A DNA stretch of 64,000 nt from positions 16,840,866-16,904,865 of the forward strand of contig NC_060065.1 of NCBI RefSeq assembly GCF_020283565.1. The letters are read 5' to 3'. The notes below the pieces were generated by a model. The model was not told the origin of the DNA. It did not search any database and saw only the letters and a program-made list of their open reading frames with translations. Of the stretch, positions 1-12,500 are shown in pieces. Position numbers and translations under genes: made by a program. Within the stretch, counting starts at the first letter, position 1. Each line of letters opens with the position of its first letter. The DNA comes from Trifolium pratense. Taxonomy: Eukaryota; Streptophyta; Magnoliopsida; Fabales; Fabaceae.

Positions 1-984
1 ATAAATATGAGTATTTAAACAAATTCGAATAAATTAAAATAGAGATTAGTAAACTTATCTTATAATTGTTGTATATTGTTGCCGGCACCACTGCGAAGTA
101 ACCAACCACCGAGTCTCGAATAGCGAGAATAGTAAACCATGAAATAATAACACCTGAGGCGTGTTGATCGCACCGTCCTTAAGGATTTATCCGCCTTATA
201 AGCGCAAATATCTCAGGATTTATCCGAGGTGACAAAACTAGCAAGAAATAACTGATATCGGTGATGCAATCCAGGAAGATAACCCCTCAATTTGCTCATA
301 GAGAGTAAAATAATTTCTCTTTTACATATGAAAACAAAGAAAGGGGGAGCTATATATGTTTAAAACATAATTTACTGATTTCAGCTTTTCTTGTTGTTAC
401 TGTCTCACTCCCAAAACCACATATCTTCTATACATATCCTCATCATGCTCTAATTAATAGTAATCAAAAGGCTTAATTAATAAAATGGTCCCTTAAAGAC
501 ATTTTTGGTTTCAGATTGGTCCCTTAAAGAAAAAAAGGTCCAAATAGGTCCCTTAAAGAAAAAAAAGTCCGAATAGGTCCCTTAAAGACATCTCCGTTAA
601 TCAGTTTGGTCCCTAAAAAGAGGTCTAAATAGGACCAAACTGATTAACGAATATGTCTTTAAGGGACCTATTCGGACTTTTTTTTCTTTAAGGGACCTAT
701 TTGGACCTTTTTTTCTTTAAGGGACCAATATGAAACCAAAAATATCTTTAAGGGACCATTTTACTAATTAAGCCTAATCAAAATTATTTACTATAGGATT
801 GTTGCATAACCATAAATCCTAGTAATTAAGATTCAAAACAAGTAATTGCCGGCATATATAATTATAAAGGAGAACATGCATAAAAAATGACTTATGACTT
901 TTTCAAAGGTAAATTAATTAATTTAATCAATATATAATAATTAACTTTAAAATAAATTATAATTATATTATAAAATATACAACA
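1..984 (-). mobile_element. LTR-like terminal repeat, copy 1 (cut by window start)
   Basis: This stretch recurs as a direct repeat at about 2988-3690; only its outermost 39 or so bases lie before the window. It ends in ACAACA at 979-984. The other copy starts TGTTGT at 2949, which gives the TG...CA ends expected of an LTR. Read on the minus strand, the bases just inside (985-996) give a TTGTGGGGGAT purine tract, a plausible polypurine tract, so the element probably runs on the minus strand. Copy 1 has a 305-bp MITE insert and a deletion of about 30 bp near 213. No PBS was recognised at the other border, so the LTR interpretation is inference. Confidence 0.55.
470..774. mobile_element. Palindromic MITE, Mutator-type (9-bp TSD)
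   Basis: The element is almost wholly palindromic. The first roughly 40 bases, starting GGCTTAATTAATAAAATGGT, are matched by the reverse complement of the last 40. It is flanked by the 9-bp direct repeat taatcaaaa at 461-469 and 775-783. The second terminal repeat (around 3470-3490) shows the empty site with a single taatcaaaa, which proves insertion. A 9-bp duplication points to Mutator-type mobilisation. No coding capacity. Confidence 0.85.
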
Positions 985-2948
985 ATCCCCCACAATTTAT
1001 TTTAAAGTTTAAAAGAGTACTCAAAATCATTTCATGGATTAACATCATTGATGTTATGCCTCAAACTGATGTAGCAAGCTATATAAACCAGTCCTAGACT
1101 GATAGTACTTAACACACAATAACATTGGTGTAGCAAGCTATATGAATGATACTTGGCGTATGTTAGCGGTATATCAATCACATTACACCCCACAGTTCTT
1201 GTTGTTGCCGCTTTGTTGCGCGAATAGGTCATGTGCGTGCCTAGATTCTTTCATGAGTGCTCTAGAGATTTCGCCAAGATCTCATCCAAGCGGTCCCACT
1301 TGACACTCACATAGGTGATTTCATCAAGTGTATGCTGCAAATCATACACCACCCATAAGGGATATGAAATTCATTAAAAGCTTTATAATAAGTTTAACCT
1401 CTCAATAATGAGTGTCTAACACTTTCTCACTTACACCATAGGAAAAGGACTAAGACAAAAATCAATTAACTAATTTTTGTGTGCTAGCAGATCTAACAAG
1501 TAACTTGTTCTTACCCATATGAACCTTATTCATGGGCTCTTATCCGATTAACATCATTAGGATAAATAAATAAATTCACTTATAAATTTTATATTTTCAT
1601 CGGCTCTTATCCGATTAACATCATTGTATTATTTTAATACAATGGCTCATCCACTATAAACAATATATCTCATATTGTCAAATCGACATTCATAATATAA
1701 TTCATCAGGTCTACTTGAAAGACTATCAAGCGACAACACCCCCACATTTGGTAACATAAGTGGATTTTTATTCAGATCTACTTGAATGATTTCTCTAATG
1801 ACAGTATCCCCACAATTGGGACAATTTATAATTCCGCACAAATATTTTTTCTCATAAAAAAATTTCACTAAACATCATTGTATTATTTTAATACAATGGA
1901 TAATCTCAATATACCATATTATAGTTTATGATATCTCAAAAATATTTCATAAATTACAATCATATACAGGTCTACTTAAAATATTTCTAAGCGACAACAT
2001 TTTTATCACATATGTATCTCTATAAATTTCTCAATATCATGAAATTTCTCAATAAGACATCTCCTCAATTTGCTTAAAACTTGTAACATGGAAATACTAT
2101 TCACAAGAGAATGTGCTACGCGAGAACATAAACCATAAATGTATTACCCATATAACTCAACACATAAGATATATAATATTAGTATGACATCTACTGACTC
2201 ACTCATTGATGTCATTGCTCTATGATCCCAACACAAAATAAAATCTTCACATTATAATCTTCATTTACCCAACAAGAATGAATAAACAGTAGCACAAAAT
2301 CTCAAAAATTAAATCACATGATTCAAATATATATCAATACAAATCTATCAAGATAGTTAGTAAACGTACCTCATTTTCATGCTCAAACCAATTAAAGGAC
2401 ACTTCACTTTTCAAGGCCACAATATAGTCAAGCTAATAAATCTTTATTATTAAAAGATATAAACTTCACATAAAAATCTCAAATACAGTAAATAGTGTAA
2501 ATTTGTACGACTTCTCAATTAAATAGTTAGTAGTGGCCAGAGGGTATTCCCTATGATAAAAGCATAATTCATCAACATTCAACAATGAAGGAAAAAAGCA
2601 AAACCAAAATATCCATATCTACCGTTCCGTTAAATTATTCACTGAAGAGAAAATTTAACCCTCAAAGACCGACACCATAGTTCTCAATTTTATTTTCTTC
2701 TAGATATTTGTTCTATCACAACAAAACGAGAACCACAATTTCATTGCATAATATTGAAATTCAGAGAAATAAAATTAGAAGTAATATACAGAACCTGTTT
2801 CCGCGACGAGAATAAATTAGCACTTTAAAATTCAAATTGGTGAATTCCATTGACCACATCAATTTCTTTATAGTTCTCAAATTGAGATAATTCCGATAAA
2901 TAACACAAGATAAATTCTGCCAAAGGGCATTAGGTAAATCCTTAAGAT
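985..2948. mobile_element. Non-coding interior between the two terminal repeats
   Basis: No gag, pol or other coding region is visible in about 2 kb. It holds short internal repeats: a CGGCTCTTATCCGATTAACA-type segment occurs near 1537 and 1600, and an acatcattgtattattt segment near 1619 and 1871. If the flanking repeats are LTRs, this is a non-autonomous (LARD-like) element. Confidence 0.45.
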
Positions 2949-3690
2949 TGTTGTAAAATTGGACCTAATTACAATAATAAACAACATATAAATATGAGTA
3001 TTTAAACAAATTCGAAGAAATTAAAATAGAGATTAGTAAACTTATCTTATAATTGTTGTATATTGTTGCCGGCACCACTGCGAAGTAAGCAACCACTGAG
3101 TCTCAAATAGCGAGAATAGTAAACCATGAAATAATAATACCTGAGGCATGTTGATCGCACCGTCCTTAAGGATTTATCCGCCTTATAAGCGCAAATCTCT
3201 CAGGATTCAACAGGTCCTTCCCGGATATGAATCATATCCGAGGTGACAGAACTAACAACAAATAATTGATACCGGTGATGCAATCCAGAAAGATAACCTC
3301 TCAATTTTCTCATAGAGAGTAAAATAATTTCTCTTTTACATATGAAAACAAAGAAAGGGGGAGCTATATATGTTTAAAACATAATTTACTGATTTCAGCT
3401 TTTCTTGTTGTTACTGTCTCACTCCCAAAACCACATATCTTCTATACATATCCTCATCATGCTCTAATTAATAGTAATCAAAATTATTTACTATAGGATT
3501 GTTGCATAACCATAAATCCTAGTAATTAAGATTAAAAACAAGTAACTGCCGGTATATAATTATACAGGAGAACGTGCATATATAAAAAATGACTTATGAC
3601 TTGTTCAAAGGTAAATTAATTAATTAATTTAATCAATATATAATAATTAACTTCAAAATAAATTATAATTATATTATAAAATATACAACA
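2949..3690 (-). mobile_element. LTR-like terminal repeat, copy 2
   Basis: Complete 742-bp copy starting TGTTGT (2949) and ending ACAACA (3690), a 6-bp terminal inverted repeat of the LTR type. It lacks the MITE present in copy 1. Visible divergence between copies (scattered substitutions and small indels) suggests an old insertion. Confidence 0.55.
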
Positions 3691-4310
3691 CTTTTATAGA
3701 GGAGTGCTTACTCATCTTCCAATACTGCCAACTTCACATACTTCCAATACCTTTTATGTATATGATCATTTTTTACTAGAATGTATTATTAAGAAGACTC
3801 ATATGAATTGCGAGATAGCTCGAACATGTGTTTATAAAGTAGAGGTAAACCTCACATTACAAGTCGGTTTTGTAAGGATGAGTTGGGCCGCCTGTTATAA
3901 AGTTCTGATCGAGTCATACACCATTTATATCCACACCCCAAGCCTAACAGTGTTGAGCGAAGTCTCACATCGGTTGCGAGATGGTCTGAACATGTGTTTA
4001 TAAAGTAGAGACAAACATCGCCTTACAAACCAATTTTGTAAGAATGAGTTAGATCCAATCCTTAATTGTAAGATGTATAAATGATTTTAGGTAAGAAATG
4101 TTGTAAAAGCTAGTATAGTAGAATATGTTGTCCTTCTTGAGACGTTTGGGATTATTCTTTGCTTCAAATATAGTAGCTAGAAGGACTAAAGAATAATTAG
4201 TTATTAAAGGGAGGTCTCTATTAAAGGAATATATCTTTTGTAGTGTTCATGTACAAATGTATATATATAAAGCATGGTGTTGTTGATTAATTAGCATAAT
4301 TTTGTACATA
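3691..4310. other. Upstream region of the cytochrome b5 reductase gene with TRIM-LTR debris
   Basis: Two related stretches (about 3790-3893 and 3951-4064) share the pattern 'tttataaagtagag ... acaag/acaaa ... ttttgtaaga/gatgagtt'. The second begins tgttgagcga and resembles the TRIM LTRs at 6055-7006. A TATA-like run lies at about 4258-4270, some 45 bp before the chosen ATG. No gene is seen. Confidence 0.5.
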
Positions 4311-7300
4311 ATGTTGGAGTTACCATTCAATATGACACTTAGCATCCCTACATTGTATTTCAAGTCCTTACCTTTTGCTCAGAACTTGGAGCCTGAATTT
4401 CTTAATGGCGCAATTGCTCTTGTTGCTGTTGGCCTAACTGCTGCTTATATCTACTATCGCAAAAACCCCAAAGGTGTATTCACTACTACTTTAATTACTA
4501 GATTTTGTTAACTTATGTGATCATTTTTCAAAGTCATTTCTCATTTTCAATATTTCTAATTTTAAACTGTAATTATATAATCTAAAGGCACTTATATGCG
4601 CTTATATGAAATGGTAAAGATCTCTGTCAACCAATGTTTTAAAATTCGAATCAGACCTCGAACCGAAGAAACACCGTTATCATCAGTTCCATATTGTTTT
4701 ACACGCTCAAACAGGGATGAAATGTCAATTGAATTGCTCAAATAACTAGATTGTAAACAATTATGGTTCATGGTTCAATTGTTTGAACTTTCTGGTTCAG
4801 TTTGATTTTGAAAACATCACTTTGAACTTTAGCCTATGGTTTTGAGTTCCATGTTAAACTTAGAGTTTACTGTTTACATAGTTTATTGAGCATGAGGTTC
4901 TTTCAATGTGACAAAAAATTTCAGGTTGCTTGGACCCCAAAAATTTCAAAGAATTTAAACTTGTAAAGAAGACTCAGATCAGCCCAAATGCTGCAAGATT
5001 CAAATTTGCCCTTCCTACTCCTAAATCAATATTGGGTCTTCCTGTTGGAAAAAACATACTTGTCAGGTTTGAAAAAGATTCCCCATATATTGCTCTGGTA
5101 GTGTCATTCAAGAATGAACTATCAATCATATGCTCAGCTAGATGAAAAAGAAACTCAGTTATGCATACATTCCTTCTATTTTTAAGTCTATTTGAAGGAA
5201 GGTTAGAGTAACAAAATAAAAGTTTTTTTTTTTTTTTTGGCTTTCACCACCAGTTTAATCTGGTTCGGAGGTCAGTTCTGGCAAAATAAAAGAATATTTT
5301 GCCACACATATATAGACATGTCTTAGAGGAGATGAGTGTCATTTTCCATAACAAAAAAGTTTGAGAAAAAAAAGTAAAAAATCACTAATCATTTAACATT
5401 TTATATAAATGTTGAGCAGAGGAAGAGATAGTCAAGGAGAGGAAGTTATGAGATCATATACTCCAATCACATTGGATTCAGATATTGGCTATTTTGAATT
5501 AGTTGTGAAGGTACAGTTTTTTTTTTTTTTTTTTTTGTGAACAAATCTTGAGAAAATCATAAATGGATTTATCTTTACCATACTTAAATATTATCAAACT
5601 TTATTTGTAAAAATAATCATGTACATCAACTATATTATGTGCAATCAGATGTACCCAAATGGAAAAATGTCCCACCATTTTAGACAAATGAAGGAAGGTG
5701 ACAACTTGGCCGTGAAGGGCCCCAAGGTACTTAACTTACTTTCTGACCTTAACTTACTTTCTGACTCTGAGGCAAAATAAAAATAATTTGAGAAAACAAA
5801 TTGTTAACCCCAATAAAATTGCAGCTCCAAATGGTGTATAATTTTCATATTCATGTATATACTTGAAAATGTAATAATGGATATATAAGGAGCTTGTAGG
5901 GACGATTCAGCTACAAACCTGGCCAAGTTAGGGCACTTGGAATGATTGCTGGAGGTTCAGGCATCACCCCAATGTTTCAGGTACAAAAATGAAGTTGCTA
6001 TTTAGGCACTTGAAAAGGTGTACTTTGTAACATTAACCGATTCATGTAACATACTGTTGGATATTCCGCCTTCATTGCGGTCCGCCCCCATATGCCTAAT
6101 TGCGGCATTTGAGTTGCCTTCATTGCAGCCTCCAACACCTTCATTGTGTTGGGTGTGAAGGGGTGGATTTAGTCCCACATTGCTAAGAGATATGGCCTGT
6201 GTAGTGTTTATAAGCAAGTGGCAGCCCTCACCTTACAAAACCGGCTTGTAAGGTGAGGGCTGCCACTTGCTTATAAACACTACACAGGCCATATCTCTTA
6301 GCAATGTGGGACTAAATCCACCCCTTCACACCCAACACAATGAAGGTGTTGGAGGCTATTTGGGTTAAAGTGTGGTGTCCAACTTACTTGTAGAGTTGTT
6401 CTTGAACCCAATGTGGATGATCCCCCTGGCTGCCCCCTCGTGATGACCCAACAGTGGTATCAGAGCCTATCCTACATCCATTTGTTGTTTGTTGTGGAGA
6501 CCTCCCATATTTGGGCCACCCGTTGTGTTGTTGATTCCACGTTTCAGCTTGTTCAGTTCTGGACGTGAGGGTGTGTGTTAGAAGTCCCACATTGGCTAGA
6601 GATGTGACATAGATAGCCTTTATAAGTGTAGTGCAAACCTCAACTCTCAAGCTAGCTTTTGTGGTTGAGTATAGGCCTCACAAATTCTAATATGGTATCA
6701 GAGCCTATCCTAGATCTATTGTTGGGCTTCCCGCATCGCCCACGCTTCAGGCCCATTGGGCCTGAGCGTGAGGGGGTGTGTTGGATATTCCGCCTTCATT
6801 GCGGTCCGCCCCCATATGCCTAATTGCGGCATTTGAGTTGCCTTCATTGCAGCCTCCAACACCTTCATTGTGTTGGGTGTGAAGGGGTGGATTTAGTCCC
6901 ACATTGCTAAGAGATATGGCCTGTGTAGTGTTTATAAGCAAGTGGCAGCCCTCACCTTACAAGCCGGTTTTGTGAGGATGAGTTAGGCCCAATATAAAAT
7001 TTAACACATACTCAAGACAATTCACATAAAATGGCGAAAAAATAATACATATCTAGGACATGTTTGTATTGATTTATTTAAACTTATATAATGACATAAG
7101 TTCTAAGAAACTGTTTGGGTAAACTGATTAAAAAACTTATGACAATTTTGATAAGTTTTTTTAGATTATTTTCATAAGATCTACAATATAACTTATGAAA
7201 ACAACTCGTAACATATATATGAACAATTTTTCTTTATTTTATTTTTTTTCCAATAAAAATAGCCTCATTGTAGTACTTGTGATATAAGTGTAAATAAGTT

Positions 7301-9114
7301 GTTTATCCAAACAGCCTCAATGTAGCAAAGTAATTAAATTCATCTTATAACTTCTTGAATGTATATAAAAATGATTTTTTTCTTCTCTGGTTTCATCTTT
7401 TGTTGCAGCTCATAAGAGCAATAGTAGAAAACCCAAAGGACAAAACAAAGGTGTACCTCATTTATGCCAATGTAACAGTGGACGATATCCTACTAAAGGT
7501 AACCTAGTACAAAGATTAAAGAAGACTAAATTGAAATTTAAAAGTTAAATTATTTGGCTAGTTTGAAGCTTGAGTAAAATATGTTTGATGATGCAGGAAG
7601 AACTTGATCGCTTTGCGAACACATTTCCTCACAGATTCCATGTCTATAATGTTCTTAACAAGGTTTGTTGCTCCATCCATTCTAACCATTTCAAGGATTC
7701 TTATATTGTCAATACCTCTCCATTATTTAAACTTCTTGTCTCATTTGTATGATCTCTAACAACAGGTTCTAAAATTATGTTGCATTAAAGTAAAATAAAG
7801 AGTTTTGTGACCACAATTAAAATATTAAAAAAATGTAGAATAAAATGTTTGATATGTTTTCTACACTTGACAGCCTCCAAATGAATGGAATGGTGGTGTT
7901 GGATACATATCAAAGGAGATGATTGAATCCCATTGTCCAGCACCTTCCCCAGATATCCAGGTTTAATTGCCGATTAACAATTAATCATTTTCTTTCTTTT
8001 TCATATTGACATACTCCCCCGGTCTCAGGTTTATATAACTGATATATCAGATCTATAATATGTAGGGGTGGCAAAACGGGTCCAACCCACCGGGCCGGCC
8101 TGTTTACCCCACCATTTTTGCCGGGCTGAGCCTAAGTTTTGAGCTCGGCACCTTTAGTTGACTCGCCCCGCCGAACTCGCTTAAAAAGCGGGGCGGGCCT
8201 GCCCGTGAGTTACATAAAAGTATAAAATCTGTTTTTTTAGTAATGAATAGTATAAGATGGTTCAACCGAATAAAATACAAGACTTATTTAAAATAAATTA
8301 GTTTTTTTTTCTTCTATTCATTCATACAACAGGTGCCAAATTTAGGATTATTTGTTGCCGCTTTACTCTCTTTATTGTCGTTCTTGCTTCTTTTTGTCTC
8401 TTCGGTCTTCATACTCGTTCTTCTTCTTCACCGGATTTCTAGTGTAACTTACTTTTTTTATTCTATTACTTGAATCAACATCACATACGGTGTGATTCAC
8501 ATTTTTTTCCCGGTTCATTACCTTAAACACATAGTCAAATACTTCATTGATGATTAGAGTGACTACATACATGTTTATAAGTATATAATCAATGGACTTA
8601 TGACATACTACCTTGATGATTTTGTCTCATAAGCTACATACATGTTTTTCGTAACAACACAAGTGTCAAAATAAAAAATAAAATAAAAAACCAAAAAAAC
8701 TTTTTGTTTGACGGGCCGGCTCACCAGCTCGCTTGTCTGCCATTAAACGAGGCGGGCTGTGATTTTAGACTCGACCACCTAAGTTGGCTCGGCTCGTACC
8801 GCTTTTAGGCGGATTTAAGCAGGCCGAGCCTAAACGGGACGGGCTTGCCCGCTTTGGCACCCCTAATAATATGGACCAGATACATCAGTTTGGATCATAC
8901 ACATTAGTTAATCAATGAATCATACATGAGGCCAGAGGGAGTATATGTTAATTTTGTAAGAAAATTCACCACCACCTAGTAATAATAATTTTAAAACTAA
9001 ATAAATGGTTCCATTATGCAGATACTTAGGTGTGGTCCACCACCTATGAATAAAGCCATAGGAACTCATCTTGCAGCACTTGGATACACATCAAACATGC
9101 AGTTTGAGTTCTAA
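4311..9114 (+). CDS. CBR1: NADH-cytochrome b5 reductase 1-like protein, nine exons
   Basis: Membrane-anchored flavoprotein that passes electrons from NADH to cytochrome b5 for fatty-acid desaturation and other ER reactions. Exons: 4311-4473, 4925-5066, 5420-5510, 5649-5726, 5900-5980, 7409-7498, 7597-7662, 7874-7960, 9022-9114. All junctions are GT/AG and the 891-nt frame stays open, giving 296 residues (family about 280). Visible features: one hydrophobic anchor at residues 31-49; the FAD-binding RSYT motif at 113-116; GGSGITP at 176-182, the NADH/flavin loop; CGPPPMN at 270-276; and the C-terminal aromatic end typical of the family. The start at 4311 gives about 15 residues more than usual; Met8 is an alternative. 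Introns 5 and 8 carry transposons. The gene is convergent with VPS36. It looks intact. Confidence 0.93.
6055..7006 (+). mobile_element. Chimeric TRIM retrotransposon cluster in intron 5 of CBR1
   Basis: The block is flanked by the 5-bp direct repeat catac (6050-6054 and 7007-7011). An LTR starting TGTTGGATATTCC lies at 6055 and again, complete, at 6779-7006 (228 bp, ends ...TTTAACA). Between them are two PBS sequences TGGTATCAGAGCC (6455-6467 and 6693-6705, initiator tRNA-Met type), two purine tracts (about 6560-6575 and 6765-6778) and a second, different short LTR at 6576-6692 starting TGTTAGAAGTCCC. The first LTR is broken after about 6240 and joined head-to-head to an inverted part of itself (to about 6356). 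No coding capacity, as expected for terminal-repeat retrotransposons in miniature. Confidence 0.85.
7127..7315. mobile_element. Possible small MITE in intron 5
   Basis: AT-rich segment bounded by ctgtttgggtaaac (7130) and an inverted counterpart gtttatccaaacag (about 7299). The inverted match is short and no target-site duplication is clear, so the borders are uncertain. Confidence 0.35.
8063..8865. mobile_element. hAT-type non-autonomous transposon in intron 8
   Basis: Ends TAGGGGTGGCAAAACGGG and, inverted, TAGGGGTGCCAAAGCGGG. It is flanked by a perfect 8-bp duplication ataatatg (8055-8062 and 8866-8873), the hAT signature. GC-rich ends enclose an AT-rich centre. An open frame at 8372-8572 on the minus strand has no transposase features. 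Confidence 0.9.
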
Positions 9115-9551
9115 TAATAACACTTCAAGTCAATTTCTCAGATTCTTGCAACACTTTTTATTTGCTTTTATCATATATATGTGTCAAATTTAAAGATTAA
9201 AAATCCAACAGGGACAAGTAATGTAACTTTCAGCTAAGTTCTTGCTTTCATTTGCCAAAGAGGCAAATTCACAATGCTATGCCAAATTCATATGAATAAA
9301 ATGGTGTGCCTTCTTTCAATCATTATAATCATATATTCTTTATGGTGATTTTGTTAAGTGTTCTTTACGATGTATATCTAATATTATTGCAGCACATTAA
9401 ATATGTGCTTTTTTTTTTCCTCCTCTCACGCTCTTGCTGAATATGCATCTATAATAATTAAAAGGAGAAGAATTTACACAAACTACTAAGTCAGGCCAGT
9501 TTTACGCACTCAATTTGTCCAATATACCTTGAATTGAGCAAGCTTGCCGCT
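9115..9551. other. Convergent intergenic region
   Basis: The 437 bp between the stop codons of the two convergent genes must hold both 3' UTRs. AT-rich with an AATAAA at about 9295 (plus strand). No other feature is visible. Confidence 0.6.
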
Positions 9552-12500
9552 CTAACCATGGGCAGGGGTTGCTCTTATCCATGAGGCATAAATCCCATGA
9601 TCTTTCACTCTGCAAAAATGGCATATGGAAAACTCCATATCACAAAACAACTTGTGCATATATAAAATCAATCAATGAACAAAATCATCTTCTATCATTG
9701 AAAAAATCAAACTAGAAACCAATAAAATGTAGGAATAGGGATATCAATAACTCTTGAACAACTACCAAGCAGAAAGCTCAACTGCAAGGCCAGAGATTTT
9801 CAAATAGACACAATAACACACTATTTGTAAATAACGAGTAGAAAGACTTTTACCATATTATCTATAAAAAGAAAAGAAAAAAAAATAAAAAAATAAAACA
9901 TCTTGCAACATGAAGCTTCAAATACAATTTCTTGATGTGGAGGAATTCAATGATTGTTTCATTTATAATTTTAAAATAAACACAGCATAGGAAAGATAAA
10001 ACAGAACATAAGGCAACTGAACAACAAATACTGAACAAACACTGAAAAAGCTGTCTTAGTGCGTATTCATTTTAGCTCAAGAAGGAACATATTTGACCAA
10101 AACATCAATAATCCAAAAAAAAAGGCAAAACTACATATCAGGTATAGAAAGTTCACTTACAAATGCATATCATCTCGATCAATTTCTGAGAACAAGTTAA
10201 TATAAAATCGAAATCCATCAGGGCTTACATCTCTGCAAAGTATACCTGGGAAAGACAAGACAAAATCAGAATAAAGATATTTTATTAAAAGTATTGAAAA
10301 AAGTAGTACAGCAGTGTACCCTTGCTCTCAGCAGACAAGAGATGTTCCTTCGCCATTGCTGGGGCAACTCCTAGTGTCATTGCAGCATCACTAGGACTTA
10401 TCCCAGATCGAAGAGCATCAGGCTTCATAACAAGCACCTTAATTTTAGTGAAAACCTACACCAAACAACAGTTAGTTAATGAAATTGTATTTGACCAGCT
10501 TCGATTTCAACATAACAAGAAGTTAATGTCAAACCAAGACAAACTTAAATAAAGATCCACAAGTTTATAAAAATTAAAAATTAAATAAAGTTTTTACTTT
10601 ACAATATATAAACAAAGTTACAGATTAGAGGAGATAGAAATCATTAATCTAAAATATAATCTCATGTCCAAGTTGATGTAGCAAACTATAAAAGGTAGAT
10701 TCATTATACTTTATACACATATGATAAACCAAAAATTTTATATGGCAGAGGGAAGAATTAATCTAAAATATGATCTCATGTCAATGTTGCAAACTATTGA
10801 AGGCATATTCATTATACACACATCATACCCGAAGAAATTTATATGGAAAATGGAAGAATCGGTTAATGTAATCAGTAAAACTTGGCAAATACTGTGTAGG
10901 CAGTTAAACCACAATTGGGAGATCTGAGATCCGAATTTCGAATTCAAATGTTAACATGATATATTAGGTAAAACCGTAAAAAAAAATGATATATTAGGTA
11001 AAAGAAAAACAGACGATTTACTTTTATGCATAAACAAATGTAAAAAGCTAAAGAGTCATGCATAATCTAGACCGGATATCCAAAAAGGCAAAAGGTCAGG
11101 TCACTGGACCAATGGTTCAGTCACTGGTTCAGTAGTATAACCAGGCAAACAAACAGAAAACAATCAAACTTATGCACGAAGAACTGACAGTTTTGTCCTC
11201 TGATGACAGTTAACTTTTTCTGAAAAAAGAGAGCAACCATATTCCAATTTTGCAAGCAAACACAAAATTTTAAGCCAACCATAATTGAGGTCACATTAAC
11301 TTATTGAAATACAACTGCAATTTATCACAGTCCTAGGTGGTGACTGTTCACCCTCACTTGTGGTATGTTGGACCCACCAGGCTTATTACACTGTCTGGAA
11401 AGTACCCAGCAAAAGTCCTTAGTTTAGGGCTTACTAAGAAAACATAACCAGTATAAATACAAGCTATTCTAGACAATTTTACAGTGTCACAATTAGGGCA
11501 CAGCATAAAAAAAACCAACATAAAAATGGTTGCATATGAAAAGATAAAATGAGCATACCTCCTCATCACTGTGGGACTTATTTTGTATTACCATGACACC
11601 ACTATCAAACTTCCGCAGAACAATTGGGCTGAAACAATCAAATAACATAGTCAATGCATGGAAATATAACAAATCCCAAAGGGGGTTGCGTCAAAGGATT
11701 AAACAAGTTAGAATCCTAATGAACTAAAGTACTCTACTCATTGGTTCTATGCTATGACCACAATTTACAACAATGCAGTAGCAGAAATAATTGAAATAGA
11801 AGATAATGCCATACATACACATCAAACTTTTCCCACAGAGAGCATGCTTGCAACAAATCATCGGGTGAGATCAACTCTGTTTATTAGACGACCAAAACAA
11901 GGACAGTATTAATTCAAGAATCTACAACTTGAAAATTAATCATTTCTAAGGGAACACAGATGGCAGAGTATTGAAACCTGTCCCACGAGCACGATTGAAG
12001 AGACAATAAATGTCAATTAAATTGATAATTCCTCCAGCTCTATCTAGTGGAACTTTAACAAAATCTGCCAACTAAGTATAAGCAAGGATAGATTAGAATA
12101 ATTTTAATAAACAGAAACTAACAAATTGTAATCAGTCAAGTAACCATTAATTAACTCCATAACTTCAGTAATACAGATCAATGAGAGTAGATGAAATAGC
12201 AAAATATAAATAAATAAATAAATAAATAAATAGAAAACACTCAAATCTTTCTCCCTAGGAATGAGAGAGCATGAGTAAGAGAGCTCTTCTAAGACTCTCC
12301 TACAACAATTAACTCAAAAGATCTTAATTTGCACTGCAAAGAAAGTGATACCCTGTCTTAATATCCTCTCCATGCATATTGATGTAGTGTACATGGAGAA
12401 GATCTTCTGTATTCTAATTCTAATAGAAATATCGTCTACTGGCTCAGCTTATGTTATCCCTTTTAGCCTGGTTTCTAGAATTTTATATGTTCCTCTCCAA

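Noticed and set aside
6002..6941. Small minus-strand proteins repeated at 6002-6217 and 6747-6941
   Set aside because: The near-identical peptides come from the duplicated TRIM LTRs.
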